This document shows, piece after piece, positions 10,368-21,378 of a DNA stretch of 64,000 nucleotides (its first letter is position 1; the number at the start of each line of letters is the position of its first letter). The position numbers and the translations under genes are program-made. Where the stretch lies: the NCBI RefSeq assembly GCF_900215515.1, contig NZ_OBEI01000004.1, positions 59,607 to 123,606 on the forward strand, written 5' to 3'. This DNA is from Persephonella hydrogeniphila (lineage in GTDB: Bacteria; Aquificota; Aquificia; Aquificales; Hydrogenothermaceae). The notes under the pieces were generated by a model. That model did no database searches, had not been told where the DNA came from, and saw only the letters and a program-made list of their open reading frames with translations.

Positions 10368-10404
10368 TCCCCTTCCGTATTTTTAATATTTTATCGGAAG
10401 GGGA
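10368..10404 (-). promoter_or_regulatory. Inverted repeat holding the Usp gene ribosome binding site
   Basis: A perfect 10-bp inverted repeat (TCCCCTTCCG / CGGAAGGGGA) separated by 17 A+T bases lies between the end of htpX and the start of the universal stress protein gene. On the minus strand the downstream arm, GGAAGGGGA, is itself the ribosome binding site 7 bases before the ATG. A hairpin would bury it, so it may act as a translation thermometer or as a weak terminator after htpX; read on the plus strand it is followed by TTTTT. Confidence 0.55.
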
Positions 10405-10425
10405 GGTTTTTATCTTAAACAGATT

Positions 10426-11295
10426 TTACACTTGCCCCATCTTTCTTGCCATTTCATAAAGTCTTCTTATCCTCTCCTCTGTTGGAGGATGTGTTGAGAA
10501 AAGAGCAGCGATAGCAGAACCTCTCAGAGGATTTACTATCATCATATGGGCAGTTCCTGGATTTACCTCTCTCTGGGCAACAGGTGCAAGCTGCTGTGCT
10601 GCCATCTCAAGCTTCTCCAGAGCTTTTGCCAGAGATAACGGACATCTACAGATCTGTGCTCCTGTAGCATCAGCTGCGTATTCCCTTGAACGGGATATGG
10701 CCATCTGTATGAGCATAGCTGTTATTGGTGCAAGAATGAATAGAAATAGTAAACCTATAAGGCCTCCTATGCCGTTGTCTTCTTCATCATTACCACCAAA
10801 TAGATTTGACCAGAAAGCCATTTCAGCCAGCATAGAAATAGCACCACCAATTGTTGCAGCTATCGAAGATATAAGTATATCCCTGTTCTTGATGTGGGCT
10901 ATCTCATGGGCTAATACTCCTCTCAACTCTTCTGGAGACAGTATGTTAAGTATTCCAGATGTTACGGCAACAACAGCATGTTTAGGATCTCTACCTGTTG
11001 CAAAAGCGTTAGGAATATCTATAGGAGCAAGATAAACTTTCGGCTTTGGTATTCCAGCATTTTTAGCCAGTTCTGCAACCATATCATGAAGCCATGGTGC
11101 CTCTTCGTAAGAGATTTCCCTCGCCCCGTACATTTTGAGAGCAAGTTTGTCTGAGAACCAGTAGGCAAAGAAGTTCATTGCCATAGCAAAAATGAAGGCA
11201 ATGACCATTCCTGTTTGCCCACCTAAAATTTTACCGACCACAAGAAACAGTCCTGTTAAAACACCAAGTAACAGAACTGTTTTAATCGTATGCAT
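10426..11295 (-). CDS. htpX: M48 membrane protease HtpX
   Basis: A 289-residue zinc metalloprotease of the inner membrane that degrades misfolded membrane proteins. Hydrophobic segments lie at about 5-22 and 27-46; the zinc-binding motif HEIAH is at 130-134, followed by two more hydrophobic helices (about 143-160 and 178-195) and a conserved SRSREYAADATGA segment supplying the third zinc ligand. Length fits the family. The ATG at 11295 is preceded by GGGAGGTAG. It lies downstream of dnaK on the same strand but behind a strong terminator. Confidence 0.95.
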   Translation of the reverse strand: MHTIKTVLLLGVLTGLFLVVGKILGGQTGMVIAFIFAMAMNFFAYWFSDKLALKMYGAREISYEEAPWLHDMVAELAKNAGIPKPKVYLAPIDIPNAFATGRDPKHAVVAVTSGILNILSPEELRGVLAHEIAHIKNRDILISSIAATIGGAISMLAEMAFWSNLFGGNDEEDNGIGGLIGLLFLFILAPITAMLIQMAISRSREYAADATGAQICRCPLSLAKALEKLEMAAQQLAPVAQREVNPGTAHMMIVNPLRGSAIAALFSTHPPTEERIRRLYEMARKMGQV

Positions 11296-11375
11296 GCCGC
11301 TAACTACCTCCCTATGTTTTTAAGGATGATATATTAATGAGGTTGTGTGAAATTTCAGTGAAGAAAATCATAAAA

Positions 11376-11400
11376 AAAAGCCCCCTTTAAGGGGGCTTTT
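11376..11400 (-). terminator. Rho-independent terminator of dnaK
   Basis: A perfect 12-bp stem (AAAAGCCCCCTT / AAGGGGGCTTTT, 1-base loop) followed on the minus strand by a run of eight T. It lies 3 bases beyond the dnaK stop. It separates dnaK from htpX. Confidence 0.92.
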
Positions 11401-11402
11401 GA

Positions 11403-13277
11403 TTAGTTAACTTCCGGTTCTATCACATCTTCATCTGGACCTTTCTTTTCTCCCCCTGAAGATTGACCACCTGACTGATAAAGTTTCTGGGCTATCTTGT
11501 TCGCCACAGAGGTTACTCTATCTATAGCCTGTTGTATTTTTTCTCTTTCGTTGGAAGCAAGGGCATCTCTCGCTTCTTTAAGTACTTCCTCAGCTTCTTT
11601 CTTTTCCTCTTCTGAAAGTTTTGACTCGTTTTCTTTTACTGTTTTTTCAAGACTGTACACAAGGGCATCTAACTGATTTCTAAGCTCAACTGTTTCCTGA
11701 AATTTCCTGTCTTCTTCTTCATGTTTTTTAGCTTCTTCAATAATCTTGTTAATTTCTTCTTCTGTAAGTCCTGAAGATTGTTGAACTGTTATAGATTGGG
11801 ATTTTCCTGTTGCCTTATCTGTTGCAGTAACATGCAGTATTCCATCAGCATCTATATCGAAACAGACTTCTATCTGTGGAACACCTCTTGGTGCTGGTGG
11901 TATATCCGTCAGGAAAAATCTACCAAGAGATTTGTTTTCTTTAGCCATCTTTCTTTCACCTTGAAGAACATGTATCTCAACCTGTGTCTGGTTATCTGCT
12001 GCTGTAGTAAATATCTCACATTTTTTTGTAGGTATTGGTGTATTTCTTGGAATAAGTACAGTCATTACACCTCCCAGTGTTTCTATACCAAGTGAAAGAG
12101 GAGTAACATCTATCAGTAGAACATCCTTAACTTCTCCTGCCAGAACTCCACCCTGAATAGCCGCTCCTACAGCAACAACTTCGTCAGGATTCACCCCTTT
12201 GTGAGGCTCTTTTCCAAAGAACTCTTTTATTCTCTGCTGAACAAGAGGAATTCTTGTAGAACCACCAACAAGAACAACATCATCTATATCCTGAGGGGTC
12301 AGTTTTGCTTCTTCAAGAGCTCTCTTAACAATGTCCATAGTTCTGTCAATAAGGTCTTTTATCATTTCTTCAAGTCTTGCTCTTGTAAGCTTTTTCTCAA
12401 GGTGTAAAGGCTGATTTGTGTTTGGATCTATTGTAATAAATGGCAGATTAATCTCTGTTTCCATTTTGAAAGACAACTCTTTTTTAGCCTGCTCTGCTGC
12501 TTCTTTTAATCTCTGAAATGCTGTCTTATCCTGTGTAAGATCGATACCGTGTTCTTTTTTGAACTCTTCTACAAGCCAGTCTATAATTCTCGCATCAATA
12601 TCTGATCCACCAAGGTGCGTATCTCCATCAGATACTTTTACCTCAATAACTCCTTCTCCACCTTCAAGAATAGAAACATCAAATGTTCCTCCACCAAAGT
12701 CATATACAAGTATTTTTACATCTGATTTTTTATCAAGTCCATAAGCAAGGGCAGCTGCAGTAGGCTCGTTTATTATTCTCTTAACCTCTAATCCTGCTAT
12801 TTTTCCTGCGTCTTTTGTTGCCTGTCTCTGTCTCTCGTTAAAGTAAGCAGGAACTGTTATAACAGCTTCAGTCACTTTTTCTCCAAGGTACGCTTCTGCT
12901 GCTTCCTTCAGTTTTTTTAACACCTGGGCCCCAACCTCTTCCGGTCTGACAAGTTTTCCTGCATTCGGGACATCAAATGCAGCATCTCCTTTTTCATCAG
13001 GAACTACCTTGTAGGAAACGTATTTTATCTCTTCCTTTACTTCATCGTACTTTCTACCTATAAATCTCTTTGATTCGTAAATTGTATTTTCAGGATCTAA
13101 AACAGCTCTTCTTTTTGCCGGATCACCAACAAGTATTTCACCTTCTTTTGTCCATGAAACTACAGAAGGTGTAGTTCTGAAACCTTCTTGATTTGCTATT
13201 ACTATAGGTTCACCCCCTGACATTACAGAAACAACAGAGTTTGTTGTTCCAAGGTCTATTCCTATAACTTTTCCCAT
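11403..13277 (-). CDS. dnaK: Hsp70 chaperone DnaK
   Basis: A 624-residue Hsp70. The start shows the phosphate-1 motif ([11 protein letters not shown]), the middle has the conserved [11 protein letters not shown] and [10 protein letters not shown] segments, and the C-terminal substrate domain is followed by a helical lid and a tail ending [14 protein letters not shown] (D-E-D-V-I-E). No grpE or dnaJ neighbours are present. The start is supported by TGGAGG 7 bases upstream. Confidence 0.97.
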   Translation of the reverse strand: MGKVIGIDLGTTNSVVSVMSGGEPIVIANQEGFRTTPSVVSWTKEGEILVGDPAKRRAVLDPENTIYESKRFIGRKYDEVKEEIKYVSYKVVPDEKGDAAFDVPNAGKLVRPEEVGAQVLKKLKEAAEAYLGEKVTEAVITVPAYFNERQRQATKDAGKIAGLEVKRIINEPTAAALAYGLDKKSDVKILVYDFGGGTFDVSILEGGEGVIEVKVSDGDTHLGGSDIDARIIDWLVEEFKKEHGIDLTQDKTAFQRLKEAAEQAKKELSFKMETEINLPFITIDPNTNQPLHLEKKLTRARLEEMIKDLIDRTMDIVKRALEEAKLTPQDIDDVVLVGGSTRIPLVQQRIKEFFGKEPHKGVNPDEVVAVGAAIQGGVLAGEVKDVLLIDVTPLSLGIETLGGVMTVLIPRNTPIPTKKCEIFTTAADNQTQVEIHVLQGERKMAKENKSLGRFFLTDIPPAPRGVPQIEVCFDIDADGILHVTATDKATGKSQSITVQQSSGLTEEEINKIIEEAKKHEEEDRKFQETVELRNQLDALVYSLEKTVKENESKLSEEEKKEAEEVLKEARDALASNEREKIQQAIDRVTSVANKIAQKLYQSGGQSSGGEKKGPDEDVIEPEVN

Positions 13278-13433
13278 TTCTCTACCTCCATTATCTAAAT
13301 CTTTTTCAATTAAATAATTTAATATTTTAGTTTTCTGTTGTCAATATTTTTGATAACGTTTAACATAAATTTTACTGTTAATACTATTTCTTCTGACTCC
13401 GAAAAGAGATTAAAAAGTATCTGGAGAGAAAAA

Positions 13434-13973
13434 ATGAAGATCTGTTACATCAACTTTTACAATTTAGAGAATAGATACAGAGCTGGAGCTTTAATAACAG
13501 ATGAAAGTACCAAACCTCTAGAATTCAGAGTAACATCAGATCTGAATATAAACAGATTACAGGAAATACTGTATGGAGAAGCATTAGAGGAGGTTCTTTT
13601 CAAAGAAAGATTTTCTGTTCAACTTGTTAAATCAATGCAGGAACAGTTTGATATCATTCTTACAAAAGAAAAAAGTCTGCTATCTCTAAGGAAAGAAGTT
13701 GATATTCCTGTAGTCCACATACAAAAATACGATCATTTTTTACCGTTAAACAGGCTAAGCCACAAGATTATCAATATACACGACAGATTTGAACCTCTTT
13801 ATATCACAGTAGATAAGGTAGATGAAAAGAATGTTATAAGTATCTCAAATGCTCTTCAGGAGATATACAGAAATTTCAATATTATGGAACCGTTCAAAAG
13901 AATAGAAAACGCAATTAAATACATAATGGAGAACGAAATTGAAGCTGAAAGAGCAGATATATGTATCAGATAA
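13434..13973 (+). CDS. Hypothetical protein upstream of SNF2 helicase
   Basis: A 179-residue protein if translation starts at the ATG at 13434, preceded by GGAGAG; the frame is open further upstream but without a ribosome binding site. No membrane segment and no recognised motif. It overlaps the following SNF2 helicase gene by 35 bases, so the two are translationally coupled and may act together. Function unknown. Confidence 0.7.
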   Translation: MKICYINFYNLENRYRAGALITDESTKPLEFRVTSDLNINRLQEILYGEALEEVLFKERFSVQLVKSMQEQFDIILTKEKSLLSLRKEVDIPVVHIQKYDHFLPLNRLSHKIINIHDRFEPLYITVDKVDEKNVISISNALQEIYRNFNIMEPFKRIENAIKYIMENEIEAERADICIR

Positions 13974-15663
13974 CCTACTTAAAACTCCAGAGATAAAAAC
14001 ACAGCTTATTTTTGTCAAAGATGCTTTCTGTTTTATATCTGAAAATCTTTTAAAGGAGATTCCACAGGTAAAAAATCAGGGTCAGATTTTTACAAAAAAA
14101 TTAGATATAAATAAACTCCTTCAGGAAAAGAAAAGTAACAAAAATAATCAAAAACTCAAAAATTACAGTATATTCGATCTTTTAAAACCTATTCTTATGC
14201 CCTCTATAGACTTTAAACTGCCGGAAAATATCCATTTCCCCCATAAACTTTTCAATTATCAGATAGAAGGTATCAAATTTCTTATATCTAAAGAGTTTGC
14301 CCTCCTTGCCGACCAGATGGGTACAGGAAAAACTGTTATGTCTGTGACAGCAGCAAGAATTCTTTTTCTGAAAGGGAATATAAAAAAAGCCGTTATTGTA
14401 GTTCCTTCAAATCTCATCACTGTATGGGAAGAGCATCTAAAAAAATGGGCTTCTGAACTTGTCTTTATAACATTAAATGAAAAAAAATCAGGGAGAGTAC
14501 TGCTTTACAGTAAAGACAGCCATATATACCTGATAAGCTATGACACTCTAAAGAATGATTACAAATATTCAAAAGATATACTGAAAAGATTTTCAAATGA
14601 TATAGACCTTGTAATACTCGATGAAGCCCACAACATAAAAAATCCAGATGCACTGAAAACAAAAGCTGTAAAATTTATAGCAAAACACTCAAAGATAAGG
14701 TGGGCATTAAGCGGAACTCCTTTACAGAACAACCTGAAAGAGCTTCTATCTCTGTATGAGTTCCTTAATCCCCAGTACATAAAAACAGAAAATATAACAG
14801 AAGAAAAAGCAAGAGAGCTGATAAAACCTGTAATGCTGAGAAGATTGAAAAAAGACGTTTTAAAGGATCTACCAGAGAAACTGCCTCCTGAAATAGAAAA
14901 GTTTGATCTCTCTCCTCTCCAACAGGCAGAGTATGATTATGTTTTAGGAAGAGAAACAGAAAGACTGCAGGAGATATACGATAGATTCAAAGGTGAAAAA
15001 AATTTCAGATTTATAATGAAACAGAACCTGATCAGATCTATTCAAAAGCTAAGACAGATATGTAATTTCCCTACGAAGGGAATAGACAGTCCTAAAATGG
15101 AAAGATTACGGGAGATGGTTATAGAACTGATAAAAGATGGAGAAAAAGTGGTTGTGTTCACAAACTTCATTAAAGCCGGCGTAGAAAAAATAGTGAAAAA
15201 TCTGTCATTTTATATAAATCCTGATTATATAGTGGTGTACCACGGAGGTATGAAACCGGAAGAAAAAAAAGAAGCTGTCAGACAGTTCAGAGAAAATAAA
15301 AAAAAGTATGTATTTGTAGGAACTATAGGTGCTGCAGGTGAAGGTCTTACCCTTGTTGAGTCCAGCTATGCTGTATTTTTTGATCTCCACTGGAATCCGG
15401 CAAAAATATGGCAGGCAGAGGATAGGATTCACAGAATAGGACAGAAGAATAAAGTTAATATATACAGCTTCATAATGAAAGATACTGTAGAAGAAAAAAT
15501 TATTCAAAAACTGGAAGAAAAAAGAAAAATGATAGAAAATGTTATTGATGGAATAGAGAAAAAGGAAGAAGAACTTATCACAGTTGAAGATCTAATAGAA
15601 TTTGTAGGCTTAAAAGCCTTCAAGGAGGGCGAAAATGCATTACAGAACAAAAGTTCATCCTAA
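13939..15663 (+). CDS. SNF2/RapA-like DEAD-box superfamily helicase
   Basis: A 574-residue superfamily-2 ATPase with both helicase lobes. Seen: motif I DQMGTGKT (about 125-132), motif II DEAH (228-231), a SGTPLQNN motif III region, and in lobe 2 GEGLTLVESSYAVFFDL and HRIGQKNKVNIY (motif VI near 498). These are SNF2-family signatures. Bacterial members remodel nucleoprotein or recycle RNA polymerase. It starts with TTG at 13939 (GGAGAA upstream) inside the preceding gene, and ends 29 bases inside the next gene. Confidence 0.88.
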   Translation: MKLKEQIYVSDNLLKTPEIKTQLIFVKDAFCFISENLLKEIPQVKNQGQIFTKKLDINKLLQEKKSNKNNQKLKNYSIFDLLKPILMPSIDFKLPENIHFPHKLFNYQIEGIKFLISKEFALLADQMGTGKTVMSVTAARILFLKGNIKKAVIVVPSNLITVWEEHLKKWASELVFITLNEKKSGRVLLYSKDSHIYLISYDTLKNDYKYSKDILKRFSNDIDLVILDEAHNIKNPDALKTKAVKFIAKHSKIRWALSGTPLQNNLKELLSLYEFLNPQYIKTENITEEKARELIKPVMLRRLKKDVLKDLPEKLPPEIEKFDLSPLQQAEYDYVLGRETERLQEIYDRFKGEKNFRFIMKQNLIRSIQKLRQICNFPTKGIDSPKMERLREMVIELIKDGEKVVVFTNFIKAGVEKIVKNLSFYINPDYIVVYHGGMKPEEKKEAVRQFRENKKKYVFVGTIGAAGEGLTLVESSYAVFFDLHWNPAKIWQAEDRIHRIGQKNKVNIYSFIMKDTVEEKIIQKLEEKRKMIENVIDGIEKKEEELITVEDLIEFVGLKAFKEGENALQNKSSS

Positions 15664-17041
15664 AAATGTAGAATCTCCTTTTAGACCTGATGAGATGTTC
15701 TTTTCTGTTACAGATCTGAAAGGAATTATTCTGTCAGGAAATGATGTATTCTACAGGACAAGTAAGTTTTCTAAAGAAGAACTGATAGGAGCTCCCCATA
15801 ATATCATCAGACATCCAGATATGCCGAGAATAGTTTTTAAACTCCTGTGGGATTACATAAAATCAGGCAAGCCAATAGTAGCTTACGTAAAAAATATGGC
15901 AAAAGACGGAAGCTACTACTGGGTACTTGCAACAGTAATGCCACTGAAAGATGAAAACGGAAAACCTAAAAAATACATATCCATTAGAATAAAACCCACA
16001 ACAGAGTATTTCGAGCTTATTAAAGGTCTGTATAAAGAACTCCTTGAGGCTGAGAAGATAGGAGGTATGGATGCTTCTTATAAGCTACTAATAGAAAAAC
16101 TGAAAGAGTTAGGCTACGAGTCATACGACCAGTTTATGAAAGAGGTTTTATCTAAAGAGCTGGAGGCGAAAAAAGATGTACTGAAAGTTGAATCGATAGA
16201 CCATATAGAGCACGGGAACCATTTTGGTAGAGTAATAAAAAGAATATTTGATCTATCGTTGAAGCTGAACAGTATTTATGACAGTATATACCAGAAAATA
16301 ACAGCTTTTGAAAATTTCGCCAGAGTACTGCAGGAAAAGTCCAACACAATCTTCAGTCTCACAGATTATATCAGACTTATATCTCTGAACTCCTCTGTTG
16401 AGTCATTTAAATTAGGAAGTAAAGGAGCATCCTTTTCTGTTCTATCGGCAGAGATGAGAAAAAACTCAGAGATGGGAAACAAAATAATAGAGGATATGAA
16501 AAAACAAACAGCAGGCATTATGGAAGATATAAACCTGATAGTAATACTGATTAATACATCTAAGCTCCAGATAATCATGATAACAAAGTTTTTAAGAGAG
16601 GTTTTACGAAACTTAGAATCAGAAACATCTTCACAGGAAGAACAGAAAGAGATAGAAACAAACCTGAGGGATCTTTTACTACTACTTATAACAGATGCAC
16701 GGGATATAACAGAAAATTCAGAAGATATGCAGTTTCAACTCAGCAAGATAGATGAGTATATGAAAAAACTGAAGATTTTAATTAAAAGACTTGAATTTCT
16801 CTATCTTAATGGTATGGTTGAGTCTGCACACCATACAGAAACAAGTTTTTCTATTATATTTACAGAAGTGAACAAACTCGTAGAGTCTACAAGAGAAGTC
16901 TTAGACAGCCTGCATGTTCCCCTATTTGATGTTATACAGAAAAATAAAAATATGATAAAGGAGTTTAGAGAAGTTGAAAATCTGATAAAAAGAATATACC
17001 ACGAGTTAGATACACTTCAGGAAATTCCGCAGGAGGTTTAG
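15635..17041 (+). CDS. PAS-domain, Aer-like receptor with divergent signalling helix
   Basis: A 468-residue soluble protein. Residues ~15-120 form a PAS domain of the Aer type (FSVTDLKGIILSGNDVF, HNIIRHPDMPRIVFK, YYWVLATVMPL). The remainder is long helices like a chemoreceptor coiled coil, but the CheA-contact tip is poorly conserved (ISLNSSVESFKLGSKGASFS, compared with the usual [16 protein letters not shown]). It may sense redox through a flavin, yet signal through a different partner (inference). It overlaps the SNF2 gene by 29 bases and is followed directly by cutA. Confidence 0.75.
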   Translation: MHYRTKVHPKNVESPFRPDEMFFSVTDLKGIILSGNDVFYRTSKFSKEELIGAPHNIIRHPDMPRIVFKLLWDYIKSGKPIVAYVKNMAKDGSYYWVLATVMPLKDENGKPKKYISIRIKPTTEYFELIKGLYKELLEAEKIGGMDASYKLLIEKLKELGYESYDQFMKEVLSKELEAKKDVLKVESIDHIEHGNHFGRVIKRIFDLSLKLNSIYDSIYQKITAFENFARVLQEKSNTIFSLTDYIRLISLNSSVESFKLGSKGASFSVLSAEMRKNSEMGNKIIEDMKKQTAGIMEDINLIVILINTSKLQIIMITKFLREVLRNLESETSSQEEQKEIETNLRDLLLLLITDARDITENSEDMQFQLSKIDEYMKKLKILIKRLEFLYLNGMVESAHHTETSFSIIFTEVNKLVESTREVLDSLHVPLFDVIQKNKNMIKEFREVENLIKRIYHELDTLQEIPQEV

Positions 17042-17362
17042 ATGGGGTATATAGTTGTCCTTGTAACAACTCCAGATAAAGAAACTGCAGAGAGATTAGC
17101 TCTTGGGCTTATAGAAAACAAACTTGCAGCATGTGTTAATATCAGTGAGCAGGTAAGCTCTGTTTACTTCTGGCAAGGAAACATAGAAAACGAAAAAGAA
17201 AGTCTTATGATTATAAAAAGTAGAGAAGATCTTTTTGAAGATTTAGAACAGTTTATAAGGAAAAATCATCCGTACACAGTTCCTGAGATTATAGCTCTGC
17301 CTATTATAAAAGGCTCTTCAGCGTATCTGAACTGGATAGATGAAACAGTAGATAGAAAATGA
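17042..17362 (+). CDS. cutA: Divalent-cation tolerance protein CutA
   Basis: A 106-residue protein with the CutA fold signatures: [26 protein letters not shown] near the N-terminus, then [21 protein letters not shown] and [12 protein letters not shown]. CutA forms very stable trimers; copper tolerance is the historical role and the real function is uncertain. It abuts the preceding gene and overlaps the next by 4 bases. Confidence 0.95.
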   Translation: MGYIVVLVTTPDKETAERLALGLIENKLAACVNISEQVSSVYFWQGNIENEKESLMIIKSREDLFEDLEQFIRKNHPYTVPEIIALPIIKGSSAYLNWIDETVDRK

Positions 17363-18219
17363 GAGATATTATCATCTTTTTACTTTTCGGAGCGATTGTT
17401 CTCGCCAGTATATTTGGTGATAGATTTTTACTGTATTTTTTTAAGATTTTAGGAGGGAGCGGTATGGCACCGTCGATAATAGTTCTTGCAGTCCTTATTG
17501 TTATATTTCTGGCTTCAGCAATAAAAATACTGCCTGAATATGAAAGGGGAGTTATATTCCGTCTTGGAAGAGTAATAGGTGCAAAAGGACCGGGTATTAT
17601 CATACTAATTCCTTTCATAGATAAGATAGTAAGGGTGTCTTTAAGAGTCATAACTATGGATGTACCTACACAGGATGTAATCACAAAAGATAACGTATCT
17701 GTAAAAGTAGATGCTGTTGTATATTTCAGAGTTGTAGACCCTGTAAAAGCTATTGTTAATGTGGAGGATTTTATTTACGCAACATCCCAGATTTCACAGA
17801 CTACACTGAGAAGTGTCTGTGGTCAGGCAGAACTTGATGAACTATTGTCCCAGAGAGAAAAACTAAATATAAAACTTCAGGAAATAATAGATAAAGAAAC
17901 AGATGCATGGGGAGTTAAGGTTGTATCTGTCGAGTTAAAAAGGATAGATCTTCCTGAAGAACTTGTAAAAGCTATGGCAAGACAGGCCGAAGCAGAAAGG
18001 GAAAGAAGGGCAAAAATAATAGCAGCAGAAGCTGAATATCAGGCAGCCCAGAAACTTGTTGAAGCCGCCCAGCTTCTTGCAAAGCAGCCTATAGCCATGC
18101 AGCTTAGATATCTGGAAACTCTTAACACAATAGGGCAGAAAAATGCAAAAACTATCGTATTCCCATTCCCTACAGAGCTGATGAGCTTTTTTGAGTCTTT
18201 AAACACCAAAAATCAGTAA
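17359..18219 (+). CDS. SPFH/band-7 slipin
   Basis: A 286-residue membrane-anchored SPFH protein. Two hydrophobic segments (about 4-20 and 35-55) precede the band-7 domain, with family features [46 protein letters not shown] and the Ala/Glu-rich coiled-coil tail [21 protein letters not shown]. Slipins form oligomeric membrane scaffolds and are often paired with an NfeD protease partner. No NfeD gene is next to it here. Confidence 0.93.
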   Translation: MRDIIIFLLFGAIVLASIFGDRFLLYFFKILGGSGMAPSIIVLAVLIVIFLASAIKILPEYERGVIFRLGRVIGAKGPGIIILIPFIDKIVRVSLRVITMDVPTQDVITKDNVSVKVDAVVYFRVVDPVKAIVNVEDFIYATSQISQTTLRSVCGQAELDELLSQREKLNIKLQEIIDKETDAWGVKVVSVELKRIDLPEELVKAMARQAEAERERRAKIIAAEAEYQAAQKLVEAAQLLAKQPIAMQLRYLETLNTIGQKNAKTIVFPFPTELMSFFESLNTKNQ

Positions 18220-18227
18220 AAGTACTT

Positions 18228-18249
18228 CCTGATATTACAGTCAGGTTTT
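18228..18249 (+). terminator. Possible weak terminator after the slipin gene
   Basis: A 5-bp stem CCTGA / TCAGG with an 8-base loop followed by TTTTAACTTT, 9 bases beyond the slipin stop. It is short and may not work alone. The remaining ~100 bases before clpB are A+T-rich and hold the clpB promoter; I could not identify a CIRCE element there. Confidence 0.35.
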
Positions 18250-18354
18250 AACTTTAAAAAAAGGTTGCACTTTTCTGTTTGAAGGATTATATTTATATAC
18301 ACATACTAATAAAATTTTATACTATTATACTAAAATCTTAAACTGGAGGGAAAA

Positions 18355-21351
18355 ATGTTTAGCGAAAATTTGTTAGATAAAAGATCAAAAGAGTTCCTTG
18401 AAAATGCAAAATCTATAGCTCAGAAGAGAGGGGATAGACTTGTTGATACAGATCATCTCCTTCTTGCTTTAATTTCAAAGGAAGATTCCCCTTTAAGAAA
18501 AGTATTAGAAAAAAGAGGAATAGATACGAAGGATCTGAGAAACAAAATTGAGGAATATCTGAATGACCTATACAGTCAGATCGACAAATCCACCAACGAA
18601 TATATTAACTACATAAGAGATCTCCAACTTCAGCTTACAAAAGTAAGAAATGATATTCTGAAAATACAGGAAGAACTGAAAAAAATAGCCACTGCAAAAA
18701 AACAGTTGGAAAATGAACTTAGATACGAAGAAAGCTCATTCTGGGGTGGATTTGGTAGCTCAGCAAGATTGGAGTATGAAAGACTGACCAGATATGAGAA
18801 AGACCTGAAAAATCAGCTGATACAGATAAAAAATTCCCTGCTTCAGATAATGGATGAAGACACAGCTGAAAAATTTATATATGGAGAGACAAGTCTTTCT
18901 TCTGTACTCTACAAAGTGATTGAAAACTCAGATTTTGTTAAACAACTGAAGGATCTGGGAATATCTCCAGACAGAGTTATCGTCAAGATTGCAGAGGCTG
19001 CTCTGGGAACAAAAACAGGAAAAATATATTCCACAAATCTTATAAAGGTACTTGAAACAGCAGAAAAAAAAGCCCTTGAAAAAGGAGAATCTCAGGTAAA
19101 ACCTTTATATATAGCAACTGCTTTAATTGAGGCTAAAAATACAATAGCCGGAAAAATATTAGAACAAATACTAACAGGAGGAAAAGAAAAGATGAATGGA
19201 GAAAATATCCAGCAAGAAATGGCTGAAGAAGAAAAATCACCATTAGAAAGATTTACTGTTGATTTAACAGAACTTGCAAGAGAAGGTAAACTTGACCCTG
19301 TTATAGGAAGAGAAAAAGAAATCCAGCAAGTTATAGAAATTCTTCTTAGAAGAACGAAAAACAACCCCGTTCTTGTAGGAGAAGCAGGTGTTGGTAAAAC
19401 AGCAATTGTAGAAGGACTTGCCCAAAAGATAGTAAACAAAGAAGTTCCTGAAGAACTATTTGACAAGAGAATTCTTGCCCTTGATATGGGAGCTTTACTT
19501 GCAGGAACAAAATACAGGGGAGAGTTTGAGGAAAGACTGAAAGGAATAATAGATGAAGTTAAAAAATCTGAAGGAAATATCATTCTATTTATAGATGAGC
19601 TTCACACTATAGTAGGTGCCGGAGCTGCAGAAGGTTCCACAGATGCAGGAAACCTTCTAAAGCCTGCACTTGCAAGGGGAGAGATAAGAGTAATAGGAGC
19701 TACAACATTAGATGAGTACAGAAAACATATAGAAAAAGATCCTGCCCTTGAAAGAAGATTCCAGCCTGTATTAGTAGAGGAACCGGATGTTGAGACAACA
19801 ATAGAAATTCTAAAAGCCTTAAGACCTAAACTTGAGCAGCATCACGGTGTAAAAATAGACGATTCAGCACTTGAAGCAGCTGCAAAACTTACACACAGAT
19901 ATATACAGGACAGAAGATTACCAGATAAAGCGATTGATGCCCTTGATCAGGCATGTGCAAGAAAAAAACTGAAGCTTGTTTATGCTCCACCTGAAGTGAT
20001 AGAGCTTGAAAGAAAGATAAAACTTCTTGAGGAACAGATCATACAGGCTTCTTTAGACGGTGATTATGAAAAAGAAGCACAACTGAAAATAGAAAAGGCA
20101 AAACTTGAAAAAGAGCTAAAAGAGCTTAAGGCTAAATCAGACAATGAACACGTAAGACTGGAACAGCTCAGAAAACAGCTTGAAGAGATAGAAGAACAGA
20201 TACAAAAAGCTGCTGAAGCTGGAGACTATGAAAAAGAAGCACAACTGAAAATAGAAAAAGCAAAATTGGAAAAAGAAATAAAAGAGTTAGAACACAAAAT
20301 AGCAGAAAGAACTGTTGTTACAGAAGATGATGTTGCAGAGGTGGTTTCAGACTGGACAGGTATACCTCTGTCTAAACTGAAAGAAGAAGAGATGGAAAAA
20401 CTACTACACCTTGAAGAAGAAATGCACAAAAGAGTTGTTGATCAGGAACATGTAATCAAAACAATTGCAGAATCTATAAGAAGGGCAAGAGCCGGACTAT
20501 CTGATCCGAGAAAGCCTCTTGCATCATTTATGTTCCTTGGACCTACAGGAGTTGGTAAGACAGAAACAGCAAAAGCCCTCGCAGAGCTTCTATTTGGAGA
20601 TGAAGATGCCCTTATAAGACTTGATATGTCAGAGTTTAAAGAAGAGCACTCTGTTGCAAAACTGATAGGTGCACCTCCAGGATACGTAGGATACGAAGAA
20701 GGAGGTAAACTCACCGAAGCTGTAAGAAGAAAACCTTACTCTGTCCTTCTACTTGACGAGATAGAAAAAGCACACCCAAGAGTGTTTGACCTGTTCTTAC
20801 AGGTTCTTGATGACGGAAGATTGACAGACTCTCAAGGAAGGACTGTAAACTTCAGAAATACGATAATTATAATGACATCAAATATAGGAAGTCAGTATTT
20901 AACACTGATACCTTTTGATGCAGATGAAGAAACAATACAGAAAGAGTTTAATATAGCAAAAGAAAGGGTTCTTGAAGAAGTTAAAAACTACTTCAGACCT
21001 GAATTCCTTAACAGGCTTGATGAGATATTAGTGTTTAAACCTCTATTTAAGAAAGAACTACTCCAGATTGTAGACCTTATGCTCAGAAATCTTAACAAGA
21101 GACTGATAGAAAGGGATATACAGATAGAGGCTACTGATAAAGCAAGAGAGTTAATAGCAAAATTAGGATACGACCCTGTTTATGGAGCACGACCTCTTAG
21201 AAGAGCTATACAGAAATACGTTGAAACACCTCTTTCTGAGAAAATACTGAAAGGAGAAGTCAAGCCAGGAGACATAGTTCTTATAGATGAAGAAGACGGA
21301 GAACTCGTATTCAGAGTAAAACACAAAGAGGAAGCAGAAACGGTAAAATAA
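18355..21351 (+). CDS. clpB: ClpB disaggregase, long form
   Basis: A 998-residue Hsp100 AAA+ disaggregase, longer than the usual ~860. The two N-domain repeats are separated by an extra ~120-residue coiled coil (residues ~75-190). NBD1 has the Walker A GEAGVGKT (about 342-349) and NBD2 GPTGVGKT (about 729-736). The middle coiled-coil domain has an internal duplication: the peptide [19 protein letters not shown] occurs twice, at nt ~20059 and ~20222. It works with DnaK to rescue aggregated proteins. The start has CTGGAGGG upstream. Confidence 0.95.
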   Translation: MFSENLLDKRSKEFLENAKSIAQKRGDRLVDTDHLLLALISKEDSPLRKVLEKRGIDTKDLRNKIEEYLNDLYSQIDKSTNEYINYIRDLQLQLTKVRNDILKIQEELKKIATAKKQLENELRYEESSFWGGFGSSARLEYERLTRYEKDLKNQLIQIKNSLLQIMDEDTAEKFIYGETSLSSVLYKVIENSDFVKQLKDLGISPDRVIVKIAEAALGTKTGKIYSTNLIKVLETAEKKALEKGESQVKPLYIATALIEAKNTIAGKILEQILTGGKEKMNGENIQQEMAEEEKSPLERFTVDLTELAREGKLDPVIGREKEIQQVIEILLRRTKNNPVLVGEAGVGKTAIVEGLAQKIVNKEVPEELFDKRILALDMGALLAGTKYRGEFEERLKGIIDEVKKSEGNIILFIDELHTIVGAGAAEGSTDAGNLLKPALARGEIRVIGATTLDEYRKHIEKDPALERRFQPVLVEEPDVETTIEILKALRPKLEQHHGVKIDDSALEAAAKLTHRYIQDRRLPDKAIDALDQACARKKLKLVYAPPEVIELERKIKLLEEQIIQASLDGDYEKEAQLKIEKAKLEKELKELKAKSDNEHVRLEQLRKQLEEIEEQIQKAAEAGDYEKEAQLKIEKAKLEKEIKELEHKIAERTVVTEDDVAEVVSDWTGIPLSKLKEEEMEKLLHLEEEMHKRVVDQEHVIKTIAESIRRARAGLSDPRKPLASFMFLGPTGVGKTETAKALAELLFGDEDALIRLDMSEFKEEHSVAKLIGAPPGYVGYEEGGKLTEAVRRKPYSVLLLDEIEKAHPRVFDLFLQVLDDGRLTDSQGRTVNFRNTIIIMTSNIGSQYLTLIPFDADEETIQKEFNIAKERVLEEVKNYFRPEFLNRLDEILVFKPLFKKELLQIVDLMLRNLNKRLIERDIQIEATDKARELIAKLGYDPVYGARPLRRAIQKYVETPLSEKILKGEVKPGDIVLIDEEDGELVFRVKHKEEAETVK

Positions 21352-21378
21352 TAAGTAAAAATCAAGAAGGAGAAAAGA

